A DNA stretch of 64,000 bases from CAZMCC01 sp964564695 (GTDB lineage: Bacteria; Planctomycetota; Phycisphaerae; Phycisphaerales; UBA1924). Position numbers and translations under genes: made by a program. The stretch covers positions 1-64,000 of the forward strand of contig CAZMCC010000005.1 of the NCBI GenBank assembly GCA_964564695.1. The letters run 5' to 3'. Below are positions 53,380-62,015 of the stretch, one piece after another; positions within the stretch are counted from its first letter, which is position 1, and the number at the start of each line of letters is the position of its first letter. The notes below the pieces were generated by a model. The model ran no database searches, was not told where the DNA came from, and worked only from the letters and a program-made list of their open reading frames with translations.

Positions 53380-54486
53380 TCATTGGTCGCCGAAACAGAC
53401 GCCCGTATTGCGGGCGGCCAGCAGAACCGGGTGGTCGAGCCCCACCTTCCGGATCTTGCCCACGATCCCGAGGATGTCGACGTCGGTCTCCTCGAACCCG
53501 CGCCGCCCGACCAGCCGGTTGCGCTTGCCGGCGAGCAGGGCCGTGATGGCGGCGTGCCCGAACTGGGTGCCCAGGATGCGGTCGGCCGAGACCGGGGTGC
53601 CGCCGCGCTGGACGTGGCCCAGCACCACGTACCGGCTCTCCACCCCGGTCATCTCCTCGAGCCGGTCGGCCACCCGCTGGGCGATGCCCCCAAGCCGCAC
53701 GGGGTCGGGGCTGGTGGGATCGGTGCGCCGGACGGTGAGCTCGCCGCCCTTCTCATGGGCGCCCTCGGCGACGCAGATGACCGTCGAGGTCTGGCCCCGC
53801 TCGCGGAGGCGTTTCACCTGGGCCGCGAGCACGTCGTACGAGAACGGAATCTCGGGGAGCAGGATGGCGTCGGCGGCGGCGGCCGTGCCGGCGAAGAGCG
53901 AGATCCACCCCGCGTTGCGCCCCATGACCTCGACGGTGATGATCCGGTGGTGACTCGCGGCGGTCGTCCGCACACGGTCGATCGCGTCGGCCCCAATCTC
54001 CACGGCCGTCAGGAACCCGAAGGTCAGCTCCGTGCCCTCGAGGTCGTTGTCGATGGTCTTGGGGACGCCGATGCAGTTGATGCCGGCGTCAATAAAGGTC
54101 TTGGCGCCCGCCATGGTGCCGTCGCCCCCGATGAGGATGAGGGCGTCGAGCTTGTGCCGCGTGATGGTCGCGAGGCACTGGTGGGAGACATCCTGGAAGT
54201 CGGGCTTGCCATCCGGCAGCGTGCCGACTGCGTACTTGCTCGGGTTGGCCTTATTGGAAGTCCCCAGAATGGTGCCGCCCCGCGTTAGGATGTCGCGGAC
54301 CTCGGCCTCGACCAGGGGCGCGACGCGGTTCTCGATGAGGCCCAGATAGCCGTCGCGGATGCCGCAGACCTCGATCCCGTTCTGGTGTGCCGTGTAGGCG
54401 ACGGCCCGGATGACGGCGTTCAGGCCGGGGCAATCGCCGCCCCCGGTGAGGACGCCGATGCGACGGATATGTGAAGTTGGCGGCAT
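53380..54486 (-). CDS. pfkA: 6-phosphofructokinase, clade-III type
   Basis: 368 residues. Phosphorylates fructose-6-phosphate. Seen: RRIGVLTGGGDCPGLNAVIR, ALILIGGDGTMAGAKTF, the substrate/catalytic loop PKTIDNDLEGTELTFGF, VEVMGRNAGWISL, YVVLGHVQRGGTP. GGDGT suggests ATP as donor, while Lys before TIDND is found in pyrophosphate and mixed-type enzymes, so donor choice is uncertain. Divergent from the PPi-type gene 98 bases away. Confidence 0.93.
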   Translation of the reverse strand: MPPTSHIRRIGVLTGGGDCPGLNAVIRAVAYTAHQNGIEVCGIRDGYLGLIENRVAPLVEAEVRDILTRGGTILGTSNKANPSKYAVGTLPDGKPDFQDVSHQCLATITRHKLDALILIGGDGTMAGAKTFIDAGINCIGVPKTIDNDLEGTELTFGFLTAVEIGADAIDRVRTTAASHHRIITVEVMGRNAGWISLFAGTAAAADAILLPEIPFSYDVLAAQVKRLRERGQTSTVICVAEGAHEKGGELTVRRTDPTSPDPVRLGGIAQRVADRLEEMTGVESRYVVLGHVQRGGTPVSADRILGTQFGHAAITALLAGKRNRLVGRRGFEETDVDILGIVGKIRKVGLDHPVLLAARNTGVCFGDQ

Positions 54487-54584
54487 GCGACCAGTGTACC
54501 GACGGACACCGGGGCGGGGCCCGGGGATGGCTGAGTACCATCGGGCCCCGTCAAGAACGCTCGCACTTTCTTCGGAGCCTGCCC

Positions 54585-55838
54585 GTGCCCAAGTCCAAGT
54601 CGAAGCTCACCAAGGCCAACGCCGTCATCGGCCAGTCCGGCGGTCCCACGGCCGTCATCAACCAGTCCCTCGTCGGCGTCGTCGAGGCCCTGGCGGACTT
54701 CGCGAGCGTGAAGAAGATCTACGGCATGCACCACGGCGTGAACGGGCTCACCAAGGGCGACATCGTCGACCTGACCAAGGTGAAGTCCAAGAAGCTCGAA
54801 CTGGTCGCGGCGAGCCCCTCGGCGGCCCTGGGCTCGAGCCGTGACAAGCCTGACGCCGAATACTGCGGCAAGATCCTCGAGCAGTGCAAGGCCCACGACA
54901 TCCGCTACTTCTTCTACATCGGGGGCAACGACTCCTCCGACACGGCCCGCATCGTGAGCGAACTCGCCGACCAGGCCGGCTACGAGCTGCACTGCATGCA
55001 CGTCCCCAAGACCGTCGACAACGATCTTCTGGGCAACGACCACACCCCGGGCTTCCCCTCGGCGGCCCGCTTCGTCGCGATGGCCTTCATGGCCGACTCG
55101 CTCGACAACCGCTCGCTGCCGGGCGTGAAGATCAACGTCGTCATGGGCCGCCACGCCGGGTTCCTGACCGGGGCGGCCGCGCTCGCCCGCGAACTCTCCG
55201 GCGACCCGGACGCGGGCCCGCACCTGGTGTACCTGCCCGAGGTGCCCTTCGAGGTCGACCGCTTCACGAGCGACGTGCAGGGCGTGTTCGACCGCATCGG
55301 GCGGTGCCAGGTGGCGGTGAGCGAGGGCGTGCAGACCGCCGAGGGCAAGCCGATGGTGCAGGCCATCTATGACCGGCTCGGACAGATCGGCGTGCAGACC
55401 AGCGGGCTCCAGCGCGACGCGCACGGCAACATCCAGCTCTCGGGCACGGGCATGCTCGGCGATGCGCTCGCCGAGTTCGTCAAGCGGAGCGTGAAGCCCG
55501 GTGGCGGCAAGACGCTGCGGGTGCGAGCCGACACGTTCGGCTATCTGCAGCGCTGCTGGCCCGACGCATCGCCGGTGGACCAGAAGGAAGCGCGGGCCGC
55601 GGGCCGCCACGCCGTGAAGATGATGAGCAAGGGCACGCACACAGGCTCGGTGACGATCAACCGGGCGAAGGGCAAGACCTACAAGGCCGAGTACGGCGTG
55701 CAGGACCTCAAGAACGTGGCCGCAAAGACCCGCCACATGCCGCCCGAGTTCATCTCGGGGACGAGCGACGTGAGCGCGGCGTTTTTGGAGTATCTGCGGC
55801 CGTTGGTGGGGAAGGTGGCGGGGTGTGGGGTGTTGTGA
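54585..55838 (+). CDS. pfp: Pyrophosphate-type phosphofructokinase
   Basis: 417 residues from GTG 54585 (CGGAG 8 bases upstream); an upstream ATG at 54471 overlaps pfkA. Reversible fructose-6-P / fructose-1,6-bisP with PPi. AVIGQSGGPTAVINQSLVGV, the donor loop IGGNDSSDTARI (the Asp after Asn blocks ATP in PPi enzymes), PKTVDNDLLGNDHTPGFPSA, VVMGRHAGFLTGAAAL. Paired with a GGDGT enzyme on the opposite strand. Confidence 0.93.
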   Translation: MPKSKSKLTKANAVIGQSGGPTAVINQSLVGVVEALADFASVKKIYGMHHGVNGLTKGDIVDLTKVKSKKLELVAASPSAALGSSRDKPDAEYCGKILEQCKAHDIRYFFYIGGNDSSDTARIVSELADQAGYELHCMHVPKTVDNDLLGNDHTPGFPSAARFVAMAFMADSLDNRSLPGVKINVVMGRHAGFLTGAAALARELSGDPDAGPHLVYLPEVPFEVDRFTSDVQGVFDRIGRCQVAVSEGVQTAEGKPMVQAIYDRLGQIGVQTSGLQRDAHGNIQLSGTGMLGDALAEFVKRSVKPGGGKTLRVRADTFGYLQRCWPDASPVDQKEARAAGRHAVKMMSKGTHTGSVTINRAKGKTYKAEYGVQDLKNVAAKTRHMPPEFISGTSDVSAAFLEYLRPLVGKVAGCGVL

Positions 55839-55909
55839 GGCGGTAACAGGACGCTGGCATCGGGCGAAGATGAAATGGGAACTAAACTTCCGCGCAAGTC
55901 GTGAGGGAC

Positions 55910-56191
55910 ATGACGCAGACCCCGAACGATCATCCGGCGAGCTTCCAGTGGTGGGATTGGCCTCTGACCGAGCCTTCGCCGTACCTTCTAAAGCGAATGC
56001 TGGACCGGCGCTTCTCGGAGTCCGACCTGCGAGAAATGTTGACGCTCGCGACCGTCGTCGAGCCCGACGCCGAGCCAGGGCGATGGGTAGCTCATACGCG
56101 TTCGCAAGGTCGCGACTGGGACATCGTTATTGAGCCCCAAGTTGACGAACAAGTGCTGGTCGTCGTAACTGCATATCCTTTGGACGAGTGA
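55910..56191 (+). CDS. DUF4258-like small protein
   Basis: 93 residues from ATG 55910 (GTG 55901 possible). Pattern LKRMLDRRFSESDLREMLTL then GRWVAHTRSQGRDWDIVIEP and VLVVVTAYPLDE: the short helix plus beta-sheet of DUF4258/BrnT-like RNase-fold toxins. Followed by a DUF2283 gene overlapping by 4 bases. Toxin activity is not established for DUF4258. Confidence 0.75.
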   Translation: MTQTPNDHPASFQWWDWPLTEPSPYLLKRMLDRRFSESDLREMLTLATVVEPDAEPGRWVAHTRSQGRDWDIVIEPQVDEQVLVVVTAYPLDE

Positions 56192-56457
56192 ACGCACCGT
56201 ACCTCGAAGTCACGTTCCGCGGCGGGCGCCCCTTGGCGGCGTATCTGTACCTCTCCCGTCGGGCCGGCGACTTCGCTGCTCGCACCAAGCGCACACCCTC
56301 CGGCCTGGTGATTGACTTCGCCGCGGACGGCCGAGCGATCGGGATCGAGATGACGTCGCCGTCGCGGGTCACGCTCGAAGCCGTGAACGAGGCGCTGAGC
56401 ATCGCTCAGCAGCCGCCGGTTCGGGCTGAGGATCTGGCTCCGCTGCGCGCGGCGTAA
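56188..56457 (+). CDS. DUF2283-like small protein
   Basis: 89 residues from GTG 56188, which overlaps the previous stop (GTGA). AAYLYLSRRAGDFAARTKRT, LVIDFAADGRAIGIEM, SRVTLEAVNEAL: the DUF2283 pattern (YLxLsxxaA..T..vIvDfaxdGxxVGIEi). Pairing of DUF4258 and DUF2283 genes is widespread and resembles a toxin-antitoxin order with the toxin first. Confidence 0.8.
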   Translation: MNAPYLEVTFRGGRPLAAYLYLSRRAGDFAARTKRTPSGLVIDFAADGRAIGIEMTSPSRVTLEAVNEALSIAQQPPVRAEDLAPLRAA

Positions 56458-56490
56458 CCCGGACCTTCGCGGACTAGGTCCGGCGTCCCC
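56458..56490. repeat. Dispersed hairpin repeat, family III copy 3
   Basis: CCCGGACCTTCG, CGGACT, AGGTCCGGCGTCC, beginning at the stop of the DUF2283 gene. Same core as 15447-15482. Confidence 0.75.
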
Positions 56491-56498
56491 GGCGGGTT

Positions 56499-57011
56499 TC
56501 ACTTCTTCACCGGCTTCGCCACATGCTGATCCACAAGGATCGGATTCCCATCCGGATCAACGATCACGAAACTCGCCACACCGCTGCTCGCCTCATCGGC
56601 CGTCGTCACAAACGTGACGCCCCGCGCCTTGAGCGTCTTCTGAATATCCCGCACATCATCAAAGTCCGCCAGCGTGTTGCACGAGCGGTCCCAGCCGGGG
56701 TTGTACGTGAGCGAGTTCTTCTCGATCATGCCCTGGAACAGCCCGATCGTGCTCGTCTCGTTCTGCATGATCACATACCGCTGCGCGGGGTTGCCCGCGA
56801 CCATCTTGAATCCGATCTTCTCGTAGAACGCCTTGGACGCATTGATGTCCTTCACGGCCAGGCTGATCGAGAAATTGCCGAGCCGCACGGGGGCATTGGC
56901 GGCGGCAGGCTGACCGGCGGGGGTGGGGGTAGCGGCCGTGGGAGGCTCCGCGTCTTCGGCGGCCTCCATGCCAAGGGCGAACGCGATGACCGCGACAAGG
57001 ATGTACTTCAC
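56499..57011 (-). CDS. Exported VOC/glyoxalase-like protein
   Basis: 170 residues from GTG 57011 with CGGAG 6 bases upstream. N-terminal hydrophobic signal (YILVAVIAFALGMEAAEDA), Pro/Ala linker, then one VOC unit: ISLAVKDINASKAFYEKIGF, YVIMQNETSTIGLFQGMIEK, VASFVIVDPDGNPILVDQHV. The last motif holds the conserved Asp-Gly-Asn of the glyoxalase fold. Secreted VOC proteins are uncommon; substrate unknown. Confidence 0.82.
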   Translation of the reverse strand: MKYILVAVIAFALGMEAAEDAEPPTAATPTPAGQPAAANAPVRLGNFSISLAVKDINASKAFYEKIGFKMVAGNPAQRYVIMQNETSTIGLFQGMIEKNSLTYNPGWDRSCNTLADFDDVRDIQKTLKARGVTFVTTADEASSGVASFVIVDPDGNPILVDQHVAKPVKK

Positions 57012-57098
57012 GGGTAGTCTCCGGTTCCGAGCCACGAGCGGCGTGCCGCGGCCCGATGGCTGAGAATACCCGATCGCCGCCGGAGGTCTTGCCAAATC

Positions 57099-58019
57099 TT
57101 GCGAACTCGCACGCAAACCCGAACCTCCACGTCCCTCGCCTACACCGAGCGCGTCAACCGCGCCATCGACCACATCGTGAGCAGCCTCGACGAGCCGCTC
57201 AGCCTCACCGCGATCTCCCGCGTCGCGATGCTCTCCCCCTTCCACTTCCACCGCGTGTTCCAGATGATCGTCGGCGAAACCCCGGCCGACTTCGTCAAGC
57301 GTCTCCGCCTCGAGCGGGCCCTGACGATGATCGCCCACGCGCCCAAGCGCCCGATGACCCGCATCGCCCTCGAGTGCGGCTTCTCATCCGTCTCCGATTT
57401 CTCCCGCTCCTTCCGCCAGCGCTACGGCGCCTCCCCCAGCAAGTTCGACCTCGCCGCGTGGCAGGCGGCCCACCGCGGCGACCTCGAGACCCTCGTCGCG
57501 GCCGCCCCCGACCGCCTGCGTGTCGATCGCCTGCCAGTGCAACGCAACCCCGACGGGTTCAAGGTCCGCATCCGCGACCTGCCGGCGCGGAGCGTCGCGT
57601 ACATCCGCGTGCGGAATCCGTACAAGGCGGACGCCGTGGTGAAGGCGGTGCATCGGCTGGTGGCGTGGGCCGACCGCCACGGGCTTGGCGACGGGCAGTG
57701 GCTCGGCTACCAGTGGGAGAACCCCGAGCTCGTGCCGCTCAAGGACTGCGTGTACCACGTCGCCGTCGAAGCCGAGCGGTTCGTCGCGGCGGGAGAAGTC
57801 GGCCGATACCGCTACCCGAAGATGACCGTGGCCCAGGTCGAGATCCGCGGCGGGATCGACCTCGAACTCCGGGCCCTCCAATGGCTCTACGGCGTGTGGC
57901 TCCCGCGAAGCGGATATGTGCCCGACGACCACCCGTGCTTCGAGGCGTGGATCGGGCGCCCGTTTGCGCATGGGTATGAGCGCTTTGAGCTGTATGCGTG
58001 GTTGCCGGTAAGACGGTGA
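57099..58019 (+). CDS. AraC-family regulator with GyrI-like domain
   Basis: 306 residues from TTG 57099; GGAGG lies 12 bases upstream, somewhat far. HTH pair SLTAISRVAMLSPFHFHRVF and MTRIALECGFSSVSDFSRSF, then FRQRYGASPSKF; C-terminal GyrI-like domain (VRIRDLPARSVAYIRVRNPY ... LGYQWENPELVPLKDCVYHV). Effector unknown. Paralogue of the 10759 gene. Divergent from the exported VOC gene, which it may control. Confidence 0.88.
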   Translation: MRTRTQTRTSTSLAYTERVNRAIDHIVSSLDEPLSLTAISRVAMLSPFHFHRVFQMIVGETPADFVKRLRLERALTMIAHAPKRPMTRIALECGFSSVSDFSRSFRQRYGASPSKFDLAAWQAAHRGDLETLVAAAPDRLRVDRLPVQRNPDGFKVRIRDLPARSVAYIRVRNPYKADAVVKAVHRLVAWADRHGLGDGQWLGYQWENPELVPLKDCVYHVAVEAERFVAAGEVGRYRYPKMTVAQVEIRGGIDLELRALQWLYGVWLPRSGYVPDDHPCFEAWIGRPFAHGYERFELYAWLPVRR

Positions 58020-58049
58020 CCGGATGGTGGTCCGCACGTAATCACTCCT

Positions 58050-58325
58050 CGCCCCGGAGGGGCGCCGGGATGTAGCCACGGGTGGAGCGACGCGGCTCTG
58101 AGCGTCGCGGAACCCGTGGAGAGGGGTCGTCCTCTTCACTTCTCAGTTCTTTGCGAGTCTGCCCCGGAGGGGCAGAGGGATGTCACGGGCGAAGAAGTCC
58201 TTCGCCCCTGCCGGGGCGATGAAGACAGAAGAGAAAGAGAACATCTGACGGCTTTCCACGGGCTTGCGACGCTCAGAGCAGCGTCGCTGCGCCCGTGGCT
58301 ACATCCCTCGGCCCCTTTCGGGGCC
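58050..58325. repeat. Array of nested-hairpin repeats, family IV
   Basis: Three or more units in the 341-base gap 58020-58360. Copy B 58050-58120: CGCCCC/GGGGCG, then CCACGGG/CCCGTGG around CGACGC/GCGTCG. A related unit at about 58160-58220: GCCCC-GGAG-GGGC and GGGCGAA/TTCGCCC. Copy C 58256-58325: CCACGGG/CCCGTGG, inner GCGACGC/GCGTCGC, then GGCCCC/GGGGCC. B and C point in opposite directions. Confidence 0.85.
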
Positions 58326-58360
58326 AAAGGCAAGAGCCAGTCGCCGCGGTATCCTCCGCC

Positions 58361-60106
58361 ATGGCCGACCAGACTCGACGTCCGCTTGTTCTCATCATCC
58401 GCGACGGCTGGGGCGAGAACCCGCACCCCGACCATGCGCCGTTCAACGCCGTCGAGGTCGCACGCGGGCGCGGCCTGCTCCCCGTCGACGACATGCTGCG
58501 GCGCGACTGGCCCTGCACGCTGATCAAGACGAGCGGCGAGGACGTCGGGCTGCCGGGGGCCGGCGAATCCGCCACCATGGGCAACTCCGAAGTCGGGCAC
58601 CAGAACATCGGCGCGGGCCGGATCGTGCAGCAGGAATCGCTCGTGATGACGCGGGCGTGCGAGGGCGGGCTGCATACGAACGTCGCGATCAAGGGGGCGA
58701 TCGAGCGGTGCCTCAAGGCACCCCAAGGCACCGCCGGCCACGAAGCGCGCCCCGACGGCCCCGCGCTGCACCTCATGGGCATCAACTCCGACGCCGGCGT
58801 CCACGGCCTGCTCGAGCACCTCCACGCCATCCTCCGGGCGTGCAAGAAGCTGGGGCTTACACGGCGCGTCTACATCCACCTCTTCACCGACGGGCGCGAC
58901 ACGGGGCCCTTCACCGGGATCGCCTTCGCCCGCACCGTCGAGGGCTACTGCGAGCAGCTCGGCGTCGGTCGCATCGCCACCGTCGCCGGGCGCTACTACG
59001 CGATGGACCGCGACCACCGCTGGGAGCGCGTGAAGCTCGCGTACGACTGCCTCGTCGGCGCGAGCGCCTCGGGCGACGCCGAGCACCGCGAGTGGACTCC
59101 GACCGAGGCCATCCAGCATTACTACGACCACCCCAGCGGCCCGACGCTCAAGGGCGACGAGTTCGTCACGCCCACGCCCATCGGCTCGGCCCGCGAAGTG
59201 CTCGAGTCGCGCGTCCGCGACGCCGACAGCGTGATCTTCTACAACTACCGCGGCGATCGCCCCCGAGAGCTCTCGGCCGCCTTCTGCTTCCCCGACGACA
59301 AGTGGGCGAAGGTGAAGGCGTCGCCGGACTCTGGCAAGATCGGCTTCGACCGCGGGAAGAAGCTCGACCTGCACTACGTGATCATGACGGAATACTGGGA
59401 AGCGCTGCTGCCGTACGTGCAGGGCGTGGCGTTCCCCAAGCCTCCGCGGATGGTGAACATCACGGGGGACTACCTCAGCAAGCTGGGGCTCAGCCAGTTC
59501 CGCTGCGCCGAGACGGAGAAGTACCCGCACGTGACGTTCTTCTTCAACGACTACCGCGATGAGCCCTTCCCGGGCGAGGGGCGCGAGAACCCGCAGAGCC
59601 CCAAGGTGGCGACGTACGACCTCAAGCCCGAGATGGCGGCCGAGGAGGTCTGCACGGCCGTGCTGCGCCGCCTCGCGGCCCCCGACTGCGAGAGCCTCCT
59701 CGTGGTCAACTTCGCCAACGCCGACATGGTCGGCCACACCGGGAACCTGGAGGCCGCGGTCAAGGCGTGCGCCACGGTCGACGCGTGCGTGGGGCGCATC
59801 ATCAAGGAGACGCTCGGCCGCGGCGGCTCCCTCATCATCACCGCCGACCACGGCAACTGCGAGCAGATGTTCGACCCCGTGACCAACGCCCCGCACACGG
59901 CCCACACGATCTATGACGTGCCTTTGTTTGTTGTGGGCGCAGGTGTGAAGGGGCGAACGTTGCGGGGCGATCGCGACGCGGCCGGATGGTTCAAGGCGAA
60001 CGTTCGGGCGAAGCGCGGACGCCTGGCCGATATCTCCCCGACGGCCCTGGAGATGATGGGACTCAAGAAGCCCGGAGAGATGTCGGGGGAGACGTTGCTG
60101 GCCTGA
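58361..60106 (+). CDS. gpmI: 2,3-bisphosphoglycerate-independent phosphoglycerate mutase
   Basis: 581 residues from ATG 58361. Interconverts 3- and 2-phosphoglycerate using two metal ions and a phosphoserine. LVLIIRDGWGENPHPDHAPF (first metal Asp), GAGESATMGNSEVGHQNIGA (catalytic Ser), HLFTDGRDT, YNYRGDRPRELSAA, NFANADMVGHTGNLEAA and IITADHGNCEQM. Longer than the usual ~510 residues because of an insert near 430-480 (NDYRDEPFPGEGRENPQSPK belongs to the normal fold). No clear ribosome site before ATG. Confidence 0.96.
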   Translation: MADQTRRPLVLIIRDGWGENPHPDHAPFNAVEVARGRGLLPVDDMLRRDWPCTLIKTSGEDVGLPGAGESATMGNSEVGHQNIGAGRIVQQESLVMTRACEGGLHTNVAIKGAIERCLKAPQGTAGHEARPDGPALHLMGINSDAGVHGLLEHLHAILRACKKLGLTRRVYIHLFTDGRDTGPFTGIAFARTVEGYCEQLGVGRIATVAGRYYAMDRDHRWERVKLAYDCLVGASASGDAEHREWTPTEAIQHYYDHPSGPTLKGDEFVTPTPIGSAREVLESRVRDADSVIFYNYRGDRPRELSAAFCFPDDKWAKVKASPDSGKIGFDRGKKLDLHYVIMTEYWEALLPYVQGVAFPKPPRMVNITGDYLSKLGLSQFRCAETEKYPHVTFFFNDYRDEPFPGEGRENPQSPKVATYDLKPEMAAEEVCTAVLRRLAAPDCESLLVVNFANADMVGHTGNLEAAVKACATVDACVGRIIKETLGRGGSLIITADHGNCEQMFDPVTNAPHTAHTIYDVPLFVVGAGVKGRTLRGDRDAAGWFKANVRAKRGRLADISPTALEMMGLKKPGEMSGETLLA

Positions 60107-60200
60107 TCAGAGCCGCCTGCGGCAGCAGGCGGTTGGACGTACCGCGCGAAGGGACGATCGGGAGCCTCATCGCCTGCTCCCGCCGGCGGCCCTGATCAGT
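60103..60200. repeat. 98-bp inverted repeat joining two convergent stops
   Basis: Both ends are CTGATCAG. The left arm CTGATCAGAGCCGCC and TGCGGCAGCAGGCGG continues to match the reverse complement of the right arm CTGATCAGGGCCGCC and GGCGGGAGCAGGCGA. Each end supplies the stop codon of a gene (gpmI and the phosphoesterase). Confidence 0.8.
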
Positions 60201-61089
60201 TCGCCAGCCTCACCGCATAAAACGCCGCCTCTTCCGGCTTCGGCGGATCGCTCAAATCGATCGGCAGGTACACGCCGTTCTCGTGGTCGGAGTTCAGCAC
60301 GATCGCGTTCGGCGGCTCGAAGTGCACGCCGTTGTCGACGTGCTCGTGCCCGAGGATGAACATCGACACCCCCCACCGCTCCACGAGGTCCTCGAGCTGG
60401 TCGTGGTCATACCCGCGTCCCCACAGCATGAGATACGCCGAGCCCACGCGCGGCTCGTAGTCCTTCTCGTTCAGGTCGCGGAAGATGACCGACGGGTCGA
60501 ACCGGCTCATCGCGGCCACGTCGGGGAGGCTGTGGGAGCAGAGGATGTCGCCCCGCGGCGTGTGGACGCGCATCGCCAACGGCATCGAGCGGATGAACGC
60601 GCCGATCGCCGCGGTCACCTCGTCGGCCCGCGTGCGGAACGCGTACTCCACGGCGTCATTGAACGCCTGCGTGCAGCGGACGCCGTTCTTGGTGATCGAT
60701 GCGTTCACGAGTTGGGCCAGCTCGTGGTTGGCGAGCAGGGTGTGGACGTGCTCGGGGAAGACGCTCTTGAGCGCCGCGACGCGGACGAGCACGCGATAGG
60801 AGAAGTCCATCCCGTTGAGCAGCCGGTCCGAGTGGATGATCTCGTGCAGCGTGAGGTGGGCCTTGGGCGGAACGCTCGGATCACCGAGCCCCGCGGCCAG
60901 CACCAGCTTGCCCAGGTGCAACGGGTTGTCGTGCAGGTCGCCGGTGGCGATGAGGGTGCCGGGGGCGGCGATCTCATCGATGGAATTCCGCCGGCAGCGG
61001 GCGGATCGGTTGGCGGCGGCCGCCTCGTTGAGGACCGCGCAGACCTGGTCGGCGCTCGTCAGGTCGAGCTGGTCGAAGATCGGGATCAC
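60196..61089 (-). CDS. Calcineurin-like metallophosphoesterase (PPP-type)
   Basis: 297 residues. Metal-site motifs in order: TLIATGDLHDNPLHLGKLVL (GDxHDN), LLANHELAQL (NHE), ILCSHSLPDV, and FILGHEHVDNGVHF (GHxHxxxG), with an extra helical insert near 80-110. Likely a phosphatase. Its ATG overlaps the kinase stop by 4 bases (ATGA), so it is translated with the kinase; a kinase-phosphatase signalling pair is inferred. Confidence 0.87.
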   Translation of the reverse strand: MIPIFDQLDLTSADQVCAVLNEAAAANRSARCRRNSIDEIAAPGTLIATGDLHDNPLHLGKLVLAAGLGDPSVPPKAHLTLHEIIHSDRLLNGMDFSYRVLVRVAALKSVFPEHVHTLLANHELAQLVNASITKNGVRCTQAFNDAVEYAFRTRADEVTAAIGAFIRSMPLAMRVHTPRGDILCSHSLPDVAAMSRFDPSVIFRDLNEKDYEPRVGSAYLMLWGRGYDHDQLEDLVERWGVSMFILGHEHVDNGVHFEPPNAIVLNSDHENGVYLPIDLSDPPKPEEAAFYAVRLAN

Positions 61090-62015
61090 TTCGCGCCCGC
61101 GTTGCTCCCGCCGGGGCCGGGCGAGGCGCCGACCCGCGGGATGAGGCCGCTCTTGCGGAGCTCGGCCTCGGCGGCCAGCTTGCCGCGGATGAGGCTGAGC
61201 CGCTCGGCGACGTCCTTCATCGTGTCGGGACGGTTGGCCGGCTCGATCTCGACGCAGTCGAGGATGAGCCTGTCGAGCAGCTCGGGGACGCGCGGGTTGT
61301 GGAAGCTCGGGGGCTTGGGCTTGGGGATCAGCGTGTCATCCAGCGACCCCAGCAGCGAGTCGCCCTTACCCAGCGCCGTGGGGACGAAGTTCCGGGTGAG
61401 GACCCAGTACATCGTGGCGCCCAGGTTGTAGATGTCGGTCTTGGCGGTGATGGGGCGCCGGTGGACCTGCTCGGGCGCAATGTAATCAGGAGTTCCCTGG
61501 ATGCGCTCCTTCACCGTCGCGGTCTTGCACGACTGGCCCAGGTCGATGATCTTCACCCCGAGCTCCTGGTCGACGACGATGTTGTTGGGCTTCATGTCCG
61601 CGTGGACATAGCCCTGCTCGTGCATGTGGTGCATCGCGTCGGCGACCTGCTCGAAGATGTACGCGGCGTCCTCGAACGTGCGCGGGGGCTCGCGCTCGAG
61701 GCTCGCGCCGTCGACGAGCTCCATCACCAGCCACAGCTCGCTCGTCGTCATCGAGAGCAGGCTGGGCCGCTTCTTGATGATGCGCGAGATCTTGCGGATC
61801 TTGGTGTGATCGAGGCGGCTGGCGATCGTGTACTCGGCCTCGGCCTGGTCGAGGAAGCGCTGGTCCTTCTCCGTCTCACGCACGACGTGCTTGAGGGCCC
61901 AGACCTGCTTGCTCTTGGGGTCGCGCGCAAGATAGATGATGGACGCGGCGCCCCGCCCCAGCTCCTGCAGGATGTCGTAGCCCTCTGCGTTGTCGCCCGG
62001 CTTCTTGACTTCCAC
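61086..62015 (-). CDS. Serine/threonine protein kinase, atypical motifs
   Basis: 309 residues from GTG 62015 (AAGGA upstream). Hanks-type fold: DILQELGRGAASIIYLARD, VWALKHVVRETEK, catalytic loop YVHADMKPNNIVVD (HAD in place of HRD, about residue 141), IIDLGQS (DLG in place of DFG, about 157), GTPDYIAPEQVHRRPITAKT, DIYNLGATMYWVL. Asp and metal ligands are kept, so it should be active. No membrane segment or sensor domain: a small soluble kinase. Confidence 0.9.
   Translation of the reverse strand: MEVKKPGDNAEGYDILQELGRGAASIIYLARDPKSKQVWALKHVVRETEKDQRFLDQAEAEYTIASRLDHTKIRKISRIIKKRPSLLSMTTSELWLVMELVDGASLEREPPRTFEDAAYIFEQVADAMHHMHEQGYVHADMKPNNIVVDQELGVKIIDLGQSCKTATVKERIQGTPDYIAPEQVHRRPITAKTDIYNLGATMYWVLTRNFVPTALGKGDSLLGSLDDTLIPKPKPPSFHNPRVPELLDRLILDCVEIEPANRPDTMKDVAERLSLIRGKLAAEAELRKSGLIPRVGASPGPGGSNAGAK

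Noticed and set aside
48214..54288. Two long open frames on plus (1108 and 834 residues)
   Set aside because: Shadows of the giant amidohydrolase gene, its neighbour and pfkA; Gly/Val/Asp-rich composition with no domain pattern.
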